Positions 1 through 5,253 of a DNA stretch of 6,024 bases are shown here, piece after piece; within the stretch, counting starts at the first letter, position 1, and the number at the start of each line of letters is the position of its first letter. The position numbers were made by a program, and so were the translations under genes. This DNA is from Clostridiales bacterium (lineage in GTDB: Bacteria > Bacillota > Clostridia > Peptostreptococcales > Anaerovoracaceae), in contig WRJV01000180.1 in assembly GCA_009778415.1 (NCBI GenBank), positions 1 to 6,024 on the forward strand, given 5' to 3'. A model generated the notes under the pieces. The model did not search any database, was not told where the DNA came from, and saw only the letters and a list, made by a program, of their open reading frames with translations.

Positions 1-269
1 ATTTTCTCAGGCCTTTCTGTGTTCCTATTGGCGATTGAGACTGAAGATTTTTCCCTGTTTTCGGTTGCTGGCACACCTCTGTCGGCATGCTCGTGCGTGT
101 GCTGGGGCTCCCAAGAATTGTTCTTGACGCCACTTGGTGCATCTTTTACGTGCGTCGGTGGGCTATAGGCCTCGTCATCAGCCAATGCAATAGGCACAGG
201 CATGGCTGTCATCGAAAAAACCATGGTGACAGCAATAAAGATGGATACTAGCTTTTTAATGTTTTTCAA
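1..269 (-). CDS. Secreted protein of unknown function, N-terminal part (cut by the left edge)
   Basis: An uninterrupted frame of 89 codons runs from a TTG at 269 to the window edge, so only the N-terminus is visible. The start is set by an AAGGAGG ribosome site at 277-283, seven bases upstream. Residues 2-6 (KNIKK) are basic, residues 7-29 are hydrophobic, and ALA at 28-30 followed by DDE is a textbook signal peptidase I site, so the product is exported. The visible mature part is hydrophilic and rich in Pro, Asn, Glu and His, with a short His cluster (HTHEH) near residues 64-68. It looks like a flexible linker before a domain lying outside the window. I do not recognise the family. The gene has its own likely promoter and leader (282-318) and is separated from the flotillin gene by an inverted repeat, so it is probably a separate transcription unit. 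The CDS call is firm; the function is unknown. Confidence 0.85.
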   Translation of the reverse strand, partial: MKNIKKLVSIFIAVTMVFSMTAMPVPIALADDEAYSPPTHVKDAPSGVKNNSWEPQHTHEHADRGVPATENREKSSVSIANRNTERPEK

Positions 270-276
270 AACGCTT

Positions 277-283
277 CCTCCTT
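277..283 (-). promoter_or_regulatory. Strong Shine-Dalgarno site for the secreted protein
   Basis: AAGGAGG on the minus strand, seven bases before the TTG at 269. There is no ATG in frame until well inside the signal peptide, so this site decides the TTG start. Confidence 0.85.
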
Positions 284-293
284 ACAGTTGTAA
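282..293. promoter_or_regulatory. TTACA-N2-TGTAA dyad in the leader, possible CopY/BlaI-type operator
   Basis: The sequence TTACAGTTGTAA has perfect 5-base arms around a 2-base centre. Its core fits TACA-N2-TGTA, the box bound by CopY copper repressors and the similar site of BlaI/MecI repressors. It lies between the predicted transcription start (near 306) and the ribosome site, overlapping the latter by two bases. A bound repressor there could block transcription or translation start. The match is direct; binding by such a regulator is inference, and no such regulator is encoded in the window. Confidence 0.4.
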
Positions 294-312
294 TAATGTT
301 GACTCTTTCACC

Positions 313-318
313 ATTATA
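313..318 (-). promoter_or_regulatory. Probable -10 box for the secreted-protein gene
   Basis: A perfect TATAAT reads on the minus strand, placing the transcription start near 306 and giving a leader of about 37 bases. At a 16-18 base spacing the -35 candidates (around 335-342, such as TGTTTT or GTTTTA) match TTGACA poorly. The promoter may therefore need an activator, or use context I cannot judge. No other convincing promoter is seen in 270-443. Confidence 0.6.
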
Positions 319-341
319 CTCATATTTACGCATATAAAACA

Positions 342-385
342 GTGACTTTTGTCATCATTTTATATGACAAAAGTCACCTTTTTTT
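342..385. terminator. Perfect 14-bp inverted repeat with T-tract; terminator after the flotillin gene
   Basis: GTGACTTTTGTCAT (342-355) and its exact complement (364-377) form a 14-bp stem with an 8-base loop. On the plus strand it is followed by CC and seven T (379-385), a strong intrinsic terminator shape. On the minus strand the tail is TGTTTTATATG, a weaker T-rich run. It sits about 65 bases past the flotillin stop and is the best candidate end for the minus-strand operon. The stronger tail faces the plus strand, where no gene ends, so it would mainly stop antisense reading into the operon. Confidence 0.6.
343..376. promoter_or_regulatory. Two tandem TGAC-N4-GTCA sites upstream of the TATAAT box
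   Basis: Each arm of the inverted repeat is itself a near-palindrome: TGAC-TTTT-GTCA at 343-354 and TGAC-AAAA-GTCA at 365-376, exactly 22 bases apart. The half-site spacing (TGAn-N4-nTCA) is that of Crp/FNR family operators. Relative to a start near 306, the centres fall at about -42 and -64, close to the usual class II and class I activator positions, and the -35 box is poor. The symmetry and spacing are seen directly; a regulatory role is inference and competes with the plain terminator reading. Confidence 0.35.
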
Positions 386-443
386 CTTTGCATTTTCCCG
401 CTAGGCAGCCCGCAGCAGGGAAATCTACCTTGCTGCCCGCTTA

Positions 444-2000
444 TTACTTGTCCCCAGCCGGCGCGGCTGCTTTTGCCGTATTGCCGGTCAAGTTCTCAAG
501 AGCCTTCTTTACGTCAAACCCTGTAATCTCGTTTACCGAATCAAATGTCGTCGCCATCGTCTTTGTGACGTTTTCAGCCAGCCTCATGGCACCGGAGCCG
601 CTTTCGCCTTTTCCCGAGCCGCTGTCCCACACCATTATCTTGTCTATGCTGCCCATTGGTTTCGCTATGTTTTCGGCCATCTGCGGAAGCGCCTCTATGA
701 TCATCTGAATCACAGCCGCCTCTCCGTATTGCTTGTACGCTTCTGCCTTTTTCTGCATGCCTTCGGCTTCGGCGCTCAGTTTCAGCCTGATCGCCTCCGC
801 TTCCGCCTCGCCCTTGTACCTGATGATTTCAGCCTCCTTCAAGCCGATTGCCTCAATGTTAAACGCCTCGGCTTCAGCAGTCTTCTTTTTGGCGTTGGCC
901 TCCGCTTCTGCTTTCAATTCCCTTGCTTTGGCGTCAGCTTCAGCAAACTTGATCGCCTTTATTTTTTCAGCCTCGGCCTTGAGTTCCGCTTCCTTCCTCG
1001 CCGCTTCGGCAGGGTTCACCACAGTTTCGTCCAAAAATCGCTTTTTCGCTTCAGCTTTGGTCTGCGCCAGCTCTATGTTCTTTTGCTCTTTCGAGACTTC
1101 AACCTGCATTTCCTCGGAAGCTATTTCCTGCGCCCTCTTTTGCTTAATGATCTCCGCGTCGGCGTTCGTGTCGATTATCGTCTTGTTCATGATGTTTTCT
1201 TGGATTTGATACGCCGCGTCGGCTTCTGCCTTGGCCGTCTGGGCTTCCTTTTCGTATTTGGACTGCCTTACGTTCTTTTCCTTCTCTGCCTCAGCTATTT
1301 CGGCCTCAGCCCGCAGTTTCGCTTCTTCGCCGGTTTTTCTGGCCTCTGCTATTTTGATGCGCGCATCCCTGTCGGCTTCTGCTTTGGCGATTTCTGCATC
1401 TTTCTTGACTTCGGCTATACGTGGCGCACCTAGGGCTTCCAAGTATCCGTTCTGGTCTGTAATTTCTTTGATGGTGAATTCGATGAGCTCAAAACCCATC
1501 GCTTTCAAGCTAAGGTCTGCGACTTCCCTAACCTGGTTTGAAAACGCCTCTCTGTCCTTGTATATCCCTTCGACAGTCATTTTACCGACAATCTCACGGA
1601 GCTTGCCTTCCAGCACGCTGTTGACCGTTTCGCGGATCCTGTGGTTTGTTGCTTCTTCCCTCCCGGTGTAGAACTGCTCCACTGCGGACAATATGCTGTC
1701 CCTGTCATTCTTGACCTTGATGACTGCCACCCCGTTGGCTATGATCGGAACCCCTTGGTTCGTCATTGCGCCGGTTGTGCTGATGTTTAGCGGTATGTTT
1801 TCAAGGGATATGACGTCCACCCGTTCAAGCACAGGTATGACAAGTGTCCCTCCGCCCGTTACCACCCTTTTTTTGAGGCCGGTCACAACAGCTGCTTTGT
1901 CTTGTGGAATCTTCTTCCACATGCGCAGTATGATTATGAGCACGACCACAACTCCCACGACACCTAATACAATTGGTAGATAATCACTAAAATAAATCAT
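444..2000 (-). CDS. floT: FloT/YuaG-type flotillin (SPFH membrane scaffold protein)
   Basis: Flotillins are membrane-bound scaffold proteins that oligomerise into domains affecting membrane fluidity and the assembly of other complexes. The 518 residues are close to the 509 of Bacillus subtilis FloT. Residues 7-27 form a hydrophobic membrane anchor. Residues about 30-200 form the SPFH/band-7 domain (VVTGLKKRVVTGGG at 38-51). Residues about 200-425 form a long Ala/Glu/Lys-rich coiled coil with the EA repeats typical of flotillins (GEAEAEA at 397-403). The C-terminal part has the family motif KPMGSIDKI (447-455), then a Gly/Ser-rich spacer (460-470) and a last helix. There is no cysteine, so anchoring cannot use palmitoylation. 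The ATG is preceded by AGGAG at 2009-2013, eight bases away, and the gene ends in tandem TAA TAA. It follows its NfeD-like partner by 27 bases, as in yuaF-yuaG. It is the last gene of the operon. Confidence 0.95.
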   Translation of the reverse strand: MIYFSDYLPIVLGVVGVVVVLIIILRMWKKIPQDKAAVVTGLKKRVVTGGGTLVIPVLERVDVISLENIPLNISTTGAMTNQGVPIIANGVAVIKVKNDRDSILSAVEQFYTGREEATNHRIRETVNSVLEGKLREIVGKMTVEGIYKDREAFSNQVREVADLSLKAMGFELIEFTIKEITDQNGYLEALGAPRIAEVKKDAEIAKAEADRDARIKIAEARKTGEEAKLRAEAEIAEAEKEKNVRQSKYEKEAQTAKAEADAAYQIQENIMNKTIIDTNADAEIIKQKRAQEIASEEMQVEVSKEQKNIELAQTKAEAKKRFLDETVVNPAEAARKEAELKAEAEKIKAIKFAEADAKARELKAEAEANAKKKTAEAEAFNIEAIGLKEAEIIRYKGEAEAEAIRLKLSAEAEGMQKKAEAYKQYGEAAVIQMIIEALPQMAENIAKPMGSIDKIMVWDSGSGKGESGSGAMRLAENVTKTMATTFDSVNEITGFDVKKALENLTGNTAKAAAPAGDK

Positions 2001-2027
2001 GCTATACTCTCCTCTCTCGTTTTACTG

Positions 2028-2636
2028 TCAATTATTTATTTTTTGGACTGTTGCCCTTCCATCCGCTATTTCCAGAATCGCCACTTTTTCGCCTTGGCTG
2101 ATCCTCTTGCCGTCAATCGATTTTGCCGCGTGGATAGATGCGCCTGACTTCGATGTGACCCGCACAGCTCCAACGCCGTTTTCCAGTATTGTCTCTATCA
2201 CGTCAACTTGTTTCCCTATCATGTCCTGCGTGGTATCCGCAAAATTCTTGGCCCTCTTGAGCGGGAGCATGATAAAATTGTTCACTGCCAGCATTAGCGT
2301 GTAGCCGGCTATTATTGCAATGACCCAAATCGCAACTATATTGAAGCTGCCTGCCCTCTGCATCATCTCGCCTACGCAGCCCATGACTGCCAGCTGGACG
2401 CACCACACTATAGGTGAAAACGGCAGCAGCACGGTAACGAGCCCCGTATGGCCTGCCCCGTGGTCGGCGTCGTGGTGCATGCCTGCATGGTCGGTGTCGT
2501 GATGCAGGTCTGCATGCCCAAAGTCAAAATTCAGCATGTGCATCAGCCCTTCTATTGAGCCGAGCAGCATTGACAACCCCAGCGACACTACTGGAAAAGT
2601 TACCCCAATGATCAGCAATACCATAAAAACAGACAT
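2028..2636 (-). CDS. yuaF: YuaF/NfeD-like membrane protein with C-terminal OB fold and His-rich loop
   Basis: NfeD-type proteins are the usual partners of flotillins, co-transcribed with them and joined to them in membrane domains. The 202 residues show a membrane helix at about 3-26, a His/Asp-rich segment at 41-63, hydrophobic stretches at about 65-87 and 98-123, a basic edge (KRAK, 127-130), and a C-terminal beta-rich domain at about 133-200. That domain (IGKQVDVIETI, then GAVRV, then GEKVAILEIADGRATVQKI) is a typical NfeD/YuaF OB fold. YuaF of B. subtilis is shorter (about 174). The extra length comes largely from the His-rich segment, which holds 8 His and 5 Asp in 23 residues and could bind metal; that role is inference. 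The ATG lies 15 bases after the telA stop, with a G-run (2643-2648) six bases upstream as ribosome site. The E. coli counterpart family is YqiJ. Confidence 0.88.
   Translation of the reverse strand: MSVFMVLLIIGVTFPVVSLGLSMLLGSIEGLMHMLNFDFGHADLHHDTDHAGMHHDADHGAGHTGLVTVLLPFSPIVWCVQLAVMGCVGEMMQRAGSFNIVAIWVIAIIAGYTLMLAVNNFIMLPLKRAKNFADTTQDMIGKQVDVIETILENGVGAVRVTSKSGASIHAAKSIDGKRISQGEKVAILEIADGRATVQKINN
2461..2514. repeat. 27-bp tandem duplication encoding the His/Asp repeats of the NfeD-like protein
   Basis: Positions 2461-2487 and 2488-2514 are adjacent 27-base copies that agree at 23 of 27 bases. They keep frame and encode two 9-residue units, HHDADHGAG-like and HHDTDHAGM-like, within residues 45-62. 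Three of the four differences are transitions. The pattern points to in-frame slippage or unequal exchange that enlarged a His-rich loop. Confidence 0.75.
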
Positions 2637-2651
2637 TCCTATCCCCCCATT

Positions 2652-3797
2652 CTAAATAGCGCTTTTCCCCTCAAGTTTCCTTATTTCGGCTTCGCTCCTG
2701 TCCGCAAGCTCTCTGAACTGCTCAATCTGCTGCTTCAGGACTGGGAGCGCGTTCTGCTTGTACTCGCTGACTTTCTCCACGGTTTCGAAAATATTGTCAA
2801 AAGCTTCCTTCAGGGCGTCAACAGTGACTCCCCCCTTTGTCATAACGCCGTAGATTTCGTCGCTTTGCTCTTTCAGCATTTTTGACGTACCGACTATGAT
2901 GTCGTTTGTCGTTTCGCTTACGGCTTGTATTTTCTGCAGTACAATCTTTTGGTTGTACAAGGCTTGAGCAACTGTTACAGCTGTCCGCAGCGCTGACACC
3001 GTGACCGTTACCGCCTCGTCTACCCCGATTATCAGTTCGTTGTTGTTTCTCCTGATGACTTCCATCGCTATGATGCTTTGATGGTTGACAGCAATCATCT
3101 TCTGCATGTTGGTGGTGTGCCTGCGCAATGGGAACAGCACTTCTTCCCTTATAAAACGCACTTTTTCCGAGTTCCAACCGCCGTTTTCCATTTCATGCAG
3201 CCTGCCCTCTATAAATTCGTCCATATAAGTCGCAAGGTCTATTTCTTTTCTGAGTTTGGTTGATACTTCTTTGAGGTCTTTTTGTTCCAGTTGCAGCGTA
3301 ACGTTGTCGTTCTTGAGCTTGGTTTTCCCTTTTTCCAAAGAACTGATTATGTCTGAAATGACCGACTCTGCTTTTTCAAATCGCTTAAAGTAATTGGCAA
3401 CAGGGTTGAACAGCTTTCCCAGCATGCCTTTTTTGACAAAATCCACCGCGCTCGGATCAAGTTCCTTCACTTCTCTATGCAGATCCGTCAAGCTCTTGAA
3501 CACTTGCCCGCTTTCTGACCCTGCCTGCGACAATTGCCCCAAAGTTGAGCTAAGGAGCTTGTTCTTGCCGGATGATTTGTGCAAAGTTTCAATGCCAAAC
3601 TGCTCAATCGAGACTAGGATGTTGTTTTTAGCGTCGATTGAGTCCACGTCGCAGTTTATCACGGCAAGCGCATTTACTTCTGCTTGTTCTTTCAGTTTCC
3701 TCGTTTCTTCAGGAAGCGCTTCCATATCCTTGCCGACATCCCTTTTCACGTCTGCCACATTTAGCACTTCCATGGAAAATCCACCGTTGTTTTTCAA
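2652..3797 (-). CDS. telA: TelA/YaaN family protein (toxic-anion resistance family)
   Basis: The family is named for plasmid TelA, linked to tellurite and other toxic-anion resistance. Its biochemical action is not settled, and chromosomal members such as YaaN act in envelope-stress settings. The protein is helical and soluble, about 381 residues, matching the usual 380-400. Family landmarks are the NPVANYFKRFEKA block (about 131-143), the K-K-N-D-N-L-E helix after it, and the highly conserved C-terminal block with RRNNNELI (about 249-256), then TVSALRTAV and AQALYNQK (to about 284). The start is uncertain. TTG at 3797 has a strong GGAGGG site (3805-3810) seven bases upstream; ATG at 3773 has a weaker GGTGG (3781-3785) also at seven bases and would remove 8 residues. 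A TTG at 3812 is also in frame but lacks a proper ribosome site. The gene follows the XpaC-like gene directly, as yaaN follows xpaC in B. subtilis. Confidence 0.9.
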   Translation of the reverse strand: MKNNGGFSMEVLNVADVKRDVGKDMEALPEETRKLKEQAEVNALAVINCDVDSIDAKNNILVSIEQFGIETLHKSSGKNKLLSSTLGQLSQAGSESGQVFKSLTDLHREVKELDPSAVDFVKKGMLGKLFNPVANYFKRFEKAESVISDIISSLEKGKTKLKNDNVTLQLEQKDLKEVSTKLRKEIDLATYMDEFIEGRLHEMENGGWNSEKVRFIREEVLFPLRRHTTNMQKMIAVNHQSIIAMEVIRRNNNELIIGVDEAVTVTVSALRTAVTVAQALYNQKIVLQKIQAVSETTNDIIVGTSKMLKEQSDEIYGVMTKGGVTVDALKEAFDNIFETVEKVSEYKQNALPVLKQQIEQFRELADRSEAEIRKLEGKSAI

Positions 3798-3804
3798 TCT
3801 CGCG

Positions 3805-3810
3805 CCCTCC
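3805..3810 (-). promoter_or_regulatory. Shine-Dalgarno site favouring the TTG start of telA
   Basis: GGAGGG on the minus strand lies just after the stop codon of the upstream gene and seven bases before TTG 3797. It is 31 bases before ATG 3773, too far to serve that codon. Confidence 0.55.
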
Positions 3811-3813
3811 AAA

Positions 3814-4560
3814 TCAATCCGAATATCTCCCTCTGTACCACTTCACGCTGTCAATCAAGCTTTGCAATTCGGCAACAGCGCTGTTTTGCTCAAGGCCTTC
3901 GCTGCCAGATGCGCTGAATTTTGCCAGTTCGAGCAGCAGTTTGTCCATCTTCAGGTTTATTTCGTCGCAATTTTTCACAGTTTCGCTTATGAACCCAGCT
4001 AGTTCATCGTAAAGTGGCCGCCTGTTTTCGGTGTAACCGACTGCATCGAGCACATGCAGCCTTCCTTCTAGGGCTTTAGTTTTGCCTATTATTACGGCCT
4101 CGGCACTGCTTACGGTTGTGCTGAATTTTTTATACGTTAGTTCAGTGACTTCAAACAACTCTGCCAAGGCTTTTTGCACGGCGTCCATCTTCAGCCGAAA
4201 TTTTTCTATCTGGCTTATGGCCGCATCGATGCCTTCATTGAAGAAGCCGCTGTCGTTGTTTGCCGCAAAGGCTTTCAGCCTTGCTTCGCACAGCTCCAGA
4301 GTGTCAGCCTCTCCTTCATCTTTTTTCTGAGAATATCTTACACTAAAACGCCCCAAAAAGCCAATAATATTTACTCTGACGAACACGATTGCGGAAAATG
4401 CTATGACAACAAAGCCGACAACTGCGCTAAGCGCACCGCCCGCCAATATTTTTACACCAGCAAACGCATTGGAAAAAACGAGGACGTTCAGCAGTATCAG
4501 CCCCGCGTTCACCAGTATCCTCTGCAAAACAGAGTATTGTTTGCTTTCTGTCCTTTTCAT
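3814..4560 (-). CDS. Two-helix membrane protein with coiled-coil tail, XpaC-like by position and architecture
   Basis: The 248 residues have a basic N-terminus, two hydrophobic stretches at about 14-34 and 38-62, a basic segment (RFSVRYSQKK, 71-80), and then a long helical part at 85-245 with heptad-like patterns. By the positive-inside rule the helices form a hairpin with both ends in the cytoplasm. I see no catalytic motif. In Bacillus the gene directly before the TelA homolog yaaN is xpaC, a membrane protein with two N-terminal helices and a helical C-terminal region, so this is probably a divergent XpaC-like partner of TelA. That is inference from context and shape, not from clear residue matches. 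The ATG at 4560 is four bases past the pspA stop, so translation is likely coupled. An in-frame start further upstream would overlap pspA heavily and add an implausible Arg/Trp-rich leader. An unrelated envelope protein remains possible. Confidence 0.8.
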   Translation of the reverse strand: MKRTESKQYSVLQRILVNAGLILLNVLVFSNAFAGVKILAGGALSAVVGFVVIAFSAIVFVRVNIIGFLGRFSVRYSQKKDEGEADTLELCEARLKAFAANNDSGFFNEGIDAAISQIEKFRLKMDAVQKALAELFEVTELTYKKFSTTVSSAEAVIIGKTKALEGRLHVLDAVGYTENRRPLYDELAGFISETVKNCDEINLKMDKLLLELAKFSASGSEGLEQNSAVAELQSLIDSVKWYRGRYSD

Positions 4561-4564
4561 GGCT

Positions 4565-5239
4565 TCAAATACCCATTTCCTCCTTAAGTTTGGCCAATTC
4601 GTCCTCGACAGACGCGCTTGACTCAATCCCCTTGTACTTCTTCTCCAATTCAACGGCTTCGTCGACCGGCGTAGCGCTCAATTCCGCTCTGGCGTCGGCC
4701 CTGTCCAGCATGTTGTCAACCTTCTGTTCAAGCCGCGACACGGCGCCGCTTATGTCCTTGCTCTCTTTGGCTCCCAGCTTGTTTACCATTTCCTGAGTTT
4801 TCGCAACTGCGACTTTGGATTTGATCAGGTTCCTGCGCGCATTCAGGTCATTGATGTCTGCCACGAGCTTGTCGTGCATCTGCCTCATCTTAGTAGCGTT
4901 TTCATGAGCCACCGCATATGCGGTCTCAAGGCCGGCGCCGATGGTCTCAAGCTCCTGTTTCTTTTCAAGGAACTTCCTCGCGTCGCCTTCGTTGCCCTCT
5001 TTCAGTGCCGCCCTCGCCAAATTGCCGTATTTTGCGACATCTTCAACATTCTTGTCGCGCTCGCGCCTGCACCGGGCTTCTTCGGCCATCACCCCGGCAG
5101 TCTCGTTCCTTACGCTTGCAAGGTCTTTAGTAGCTTCCCGCAGATATTGGTCGATCATCTTTGACGGGTCTTCCATCTTGTCGAGCTGCGCGTTGATGTT
5201 GGATGATACGATTGATGAAAATCTTGACAATATTCCCAT
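4565..5239 (-). CDS. pspA: PspA/IM30 family membrane-stress protein
   Basis: PspA/IM30/Vipp1 proteins are ESCRT-III-like helical proteins that assemble on the inner face of the cell membrane, protect it from leakage, and in Bacillus (PspA, LiaH) respond to envelope stress. The 224 residues match the usual 220-230. Residues 1-20 form the amphipathic membrane-binding helix (MGILSRFSSIVSSNINA). Residues 22-25 carry the MEDP signature, followed by KMIDQYLRE. The rest is a long coiled coil (about 26-180) with a short acidic-basic C-terminal helix. The start is ATG 5239, with AAGGAG at 5247-5252 seven bases upstream. A GTG at 5257 is in frame but overlaps the upstream stop and spoils the conserved N-terminus. 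It follows the TPM-like gene by 14 bases and is followed by the XpaC-like gene after 4 bases. Assignment to the family is secure; which subtype (PspA or LiaH role) is not. Confidence 0.93.
   Translation of the reverse strand: MGILSRFSSIVSSNINAQLDKMEDPSKMIDQYLREATKDLASVRNETAGVMAEEARCRRERDKNVEDVAKYGNLARAALKEGNEGDARKFLEKKQELETIGAGLETAYAVAHENATKMRQMHDKLVADINDLNARRNLIKSKVAVAKTQEMVNKLGAKESKDISGAVSRLEQKVDNMLDRADARAELSATPVDEAVELEKKYKGIESSASVEDELAKLKEEMGI
4579..4585 (-). promoter_or_regulatory. AAGGAGG inside the end of pspA, oddly far from the next start
   Basis: A consensus AAGGAGG lies 18 bases before the ATG at 4560, beyond the usual 5-10. The nearer ATG (4574-4576) is in the pspA frame and reads only Met-Gly-Ile before the stop. 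The site may hold ribosomes for reinitiation at 4560. Confidence 0.4.
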
Positions 5240-5246
5240 TTCTTTT

Positions 5247-5252
5247 CTCCTT
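5247..5252 (-). promoter_or_regulatory. Shine-Dalgarno site fixing the pspA start
   Basis: AAGGAG on the minus strand, seven bases before ATG 5239 and directly after the stop codon of the upstream gene. It excludes the upstream in-frame GTG at 5257, for which it would lie inside the coding part. Confidence 0.8.
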
Positions 5253-5253
5253 T

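Noticed and set aside
394..436. Further hairpins between the flotillin stop and the main inverted repeat (412-420 with 428-436, and 394-402 with 414-423)
   Set aside because: Pairing is imperfect on the minus strand, the two foldings compete, and neither is followed by a T-run, so they are weaker than the 342-377 stem.
349..708. Plus-strand open frame of 119 codons starting inside the inverted repeat
   Set aside because: It would begin within the terminator stem and run antisense to the end of the flotillin gene; no ribosome site or family match.
729..1433. Long plus-strand open frames opposite the flotillin gene (up to 234 codons)
   Set aside because: They mirror the Ala/Glu/Lys-rich repeats of the flotillin coiled coil, giving Phe/Leu/Arg- or Ala/Ser-rich products of low complexity with no ribosome site or family likeness.
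2203..2406. Minus-strand 67-codon frame inside the NfeD-like gene
   Set aside because: It is out of frame with a well-supported gene and shows no start signal or family likeness.
3394..4012. Plus-strand open frames opposite the TelA and XpaC-like genes
   Set aside because: They are Ser/Phe/Leu-rich shadows crossing the junction of two well-supported minus-strand genes, with no supporting start signals.
4565..4653. Upstream extension of the XpaC-like gene to 4653
   Set aside because: It would overlap pspA by 89 bases and add a 31-residue Arg/Trp-rich leader ahead of a normal membrane protein N-terminus.
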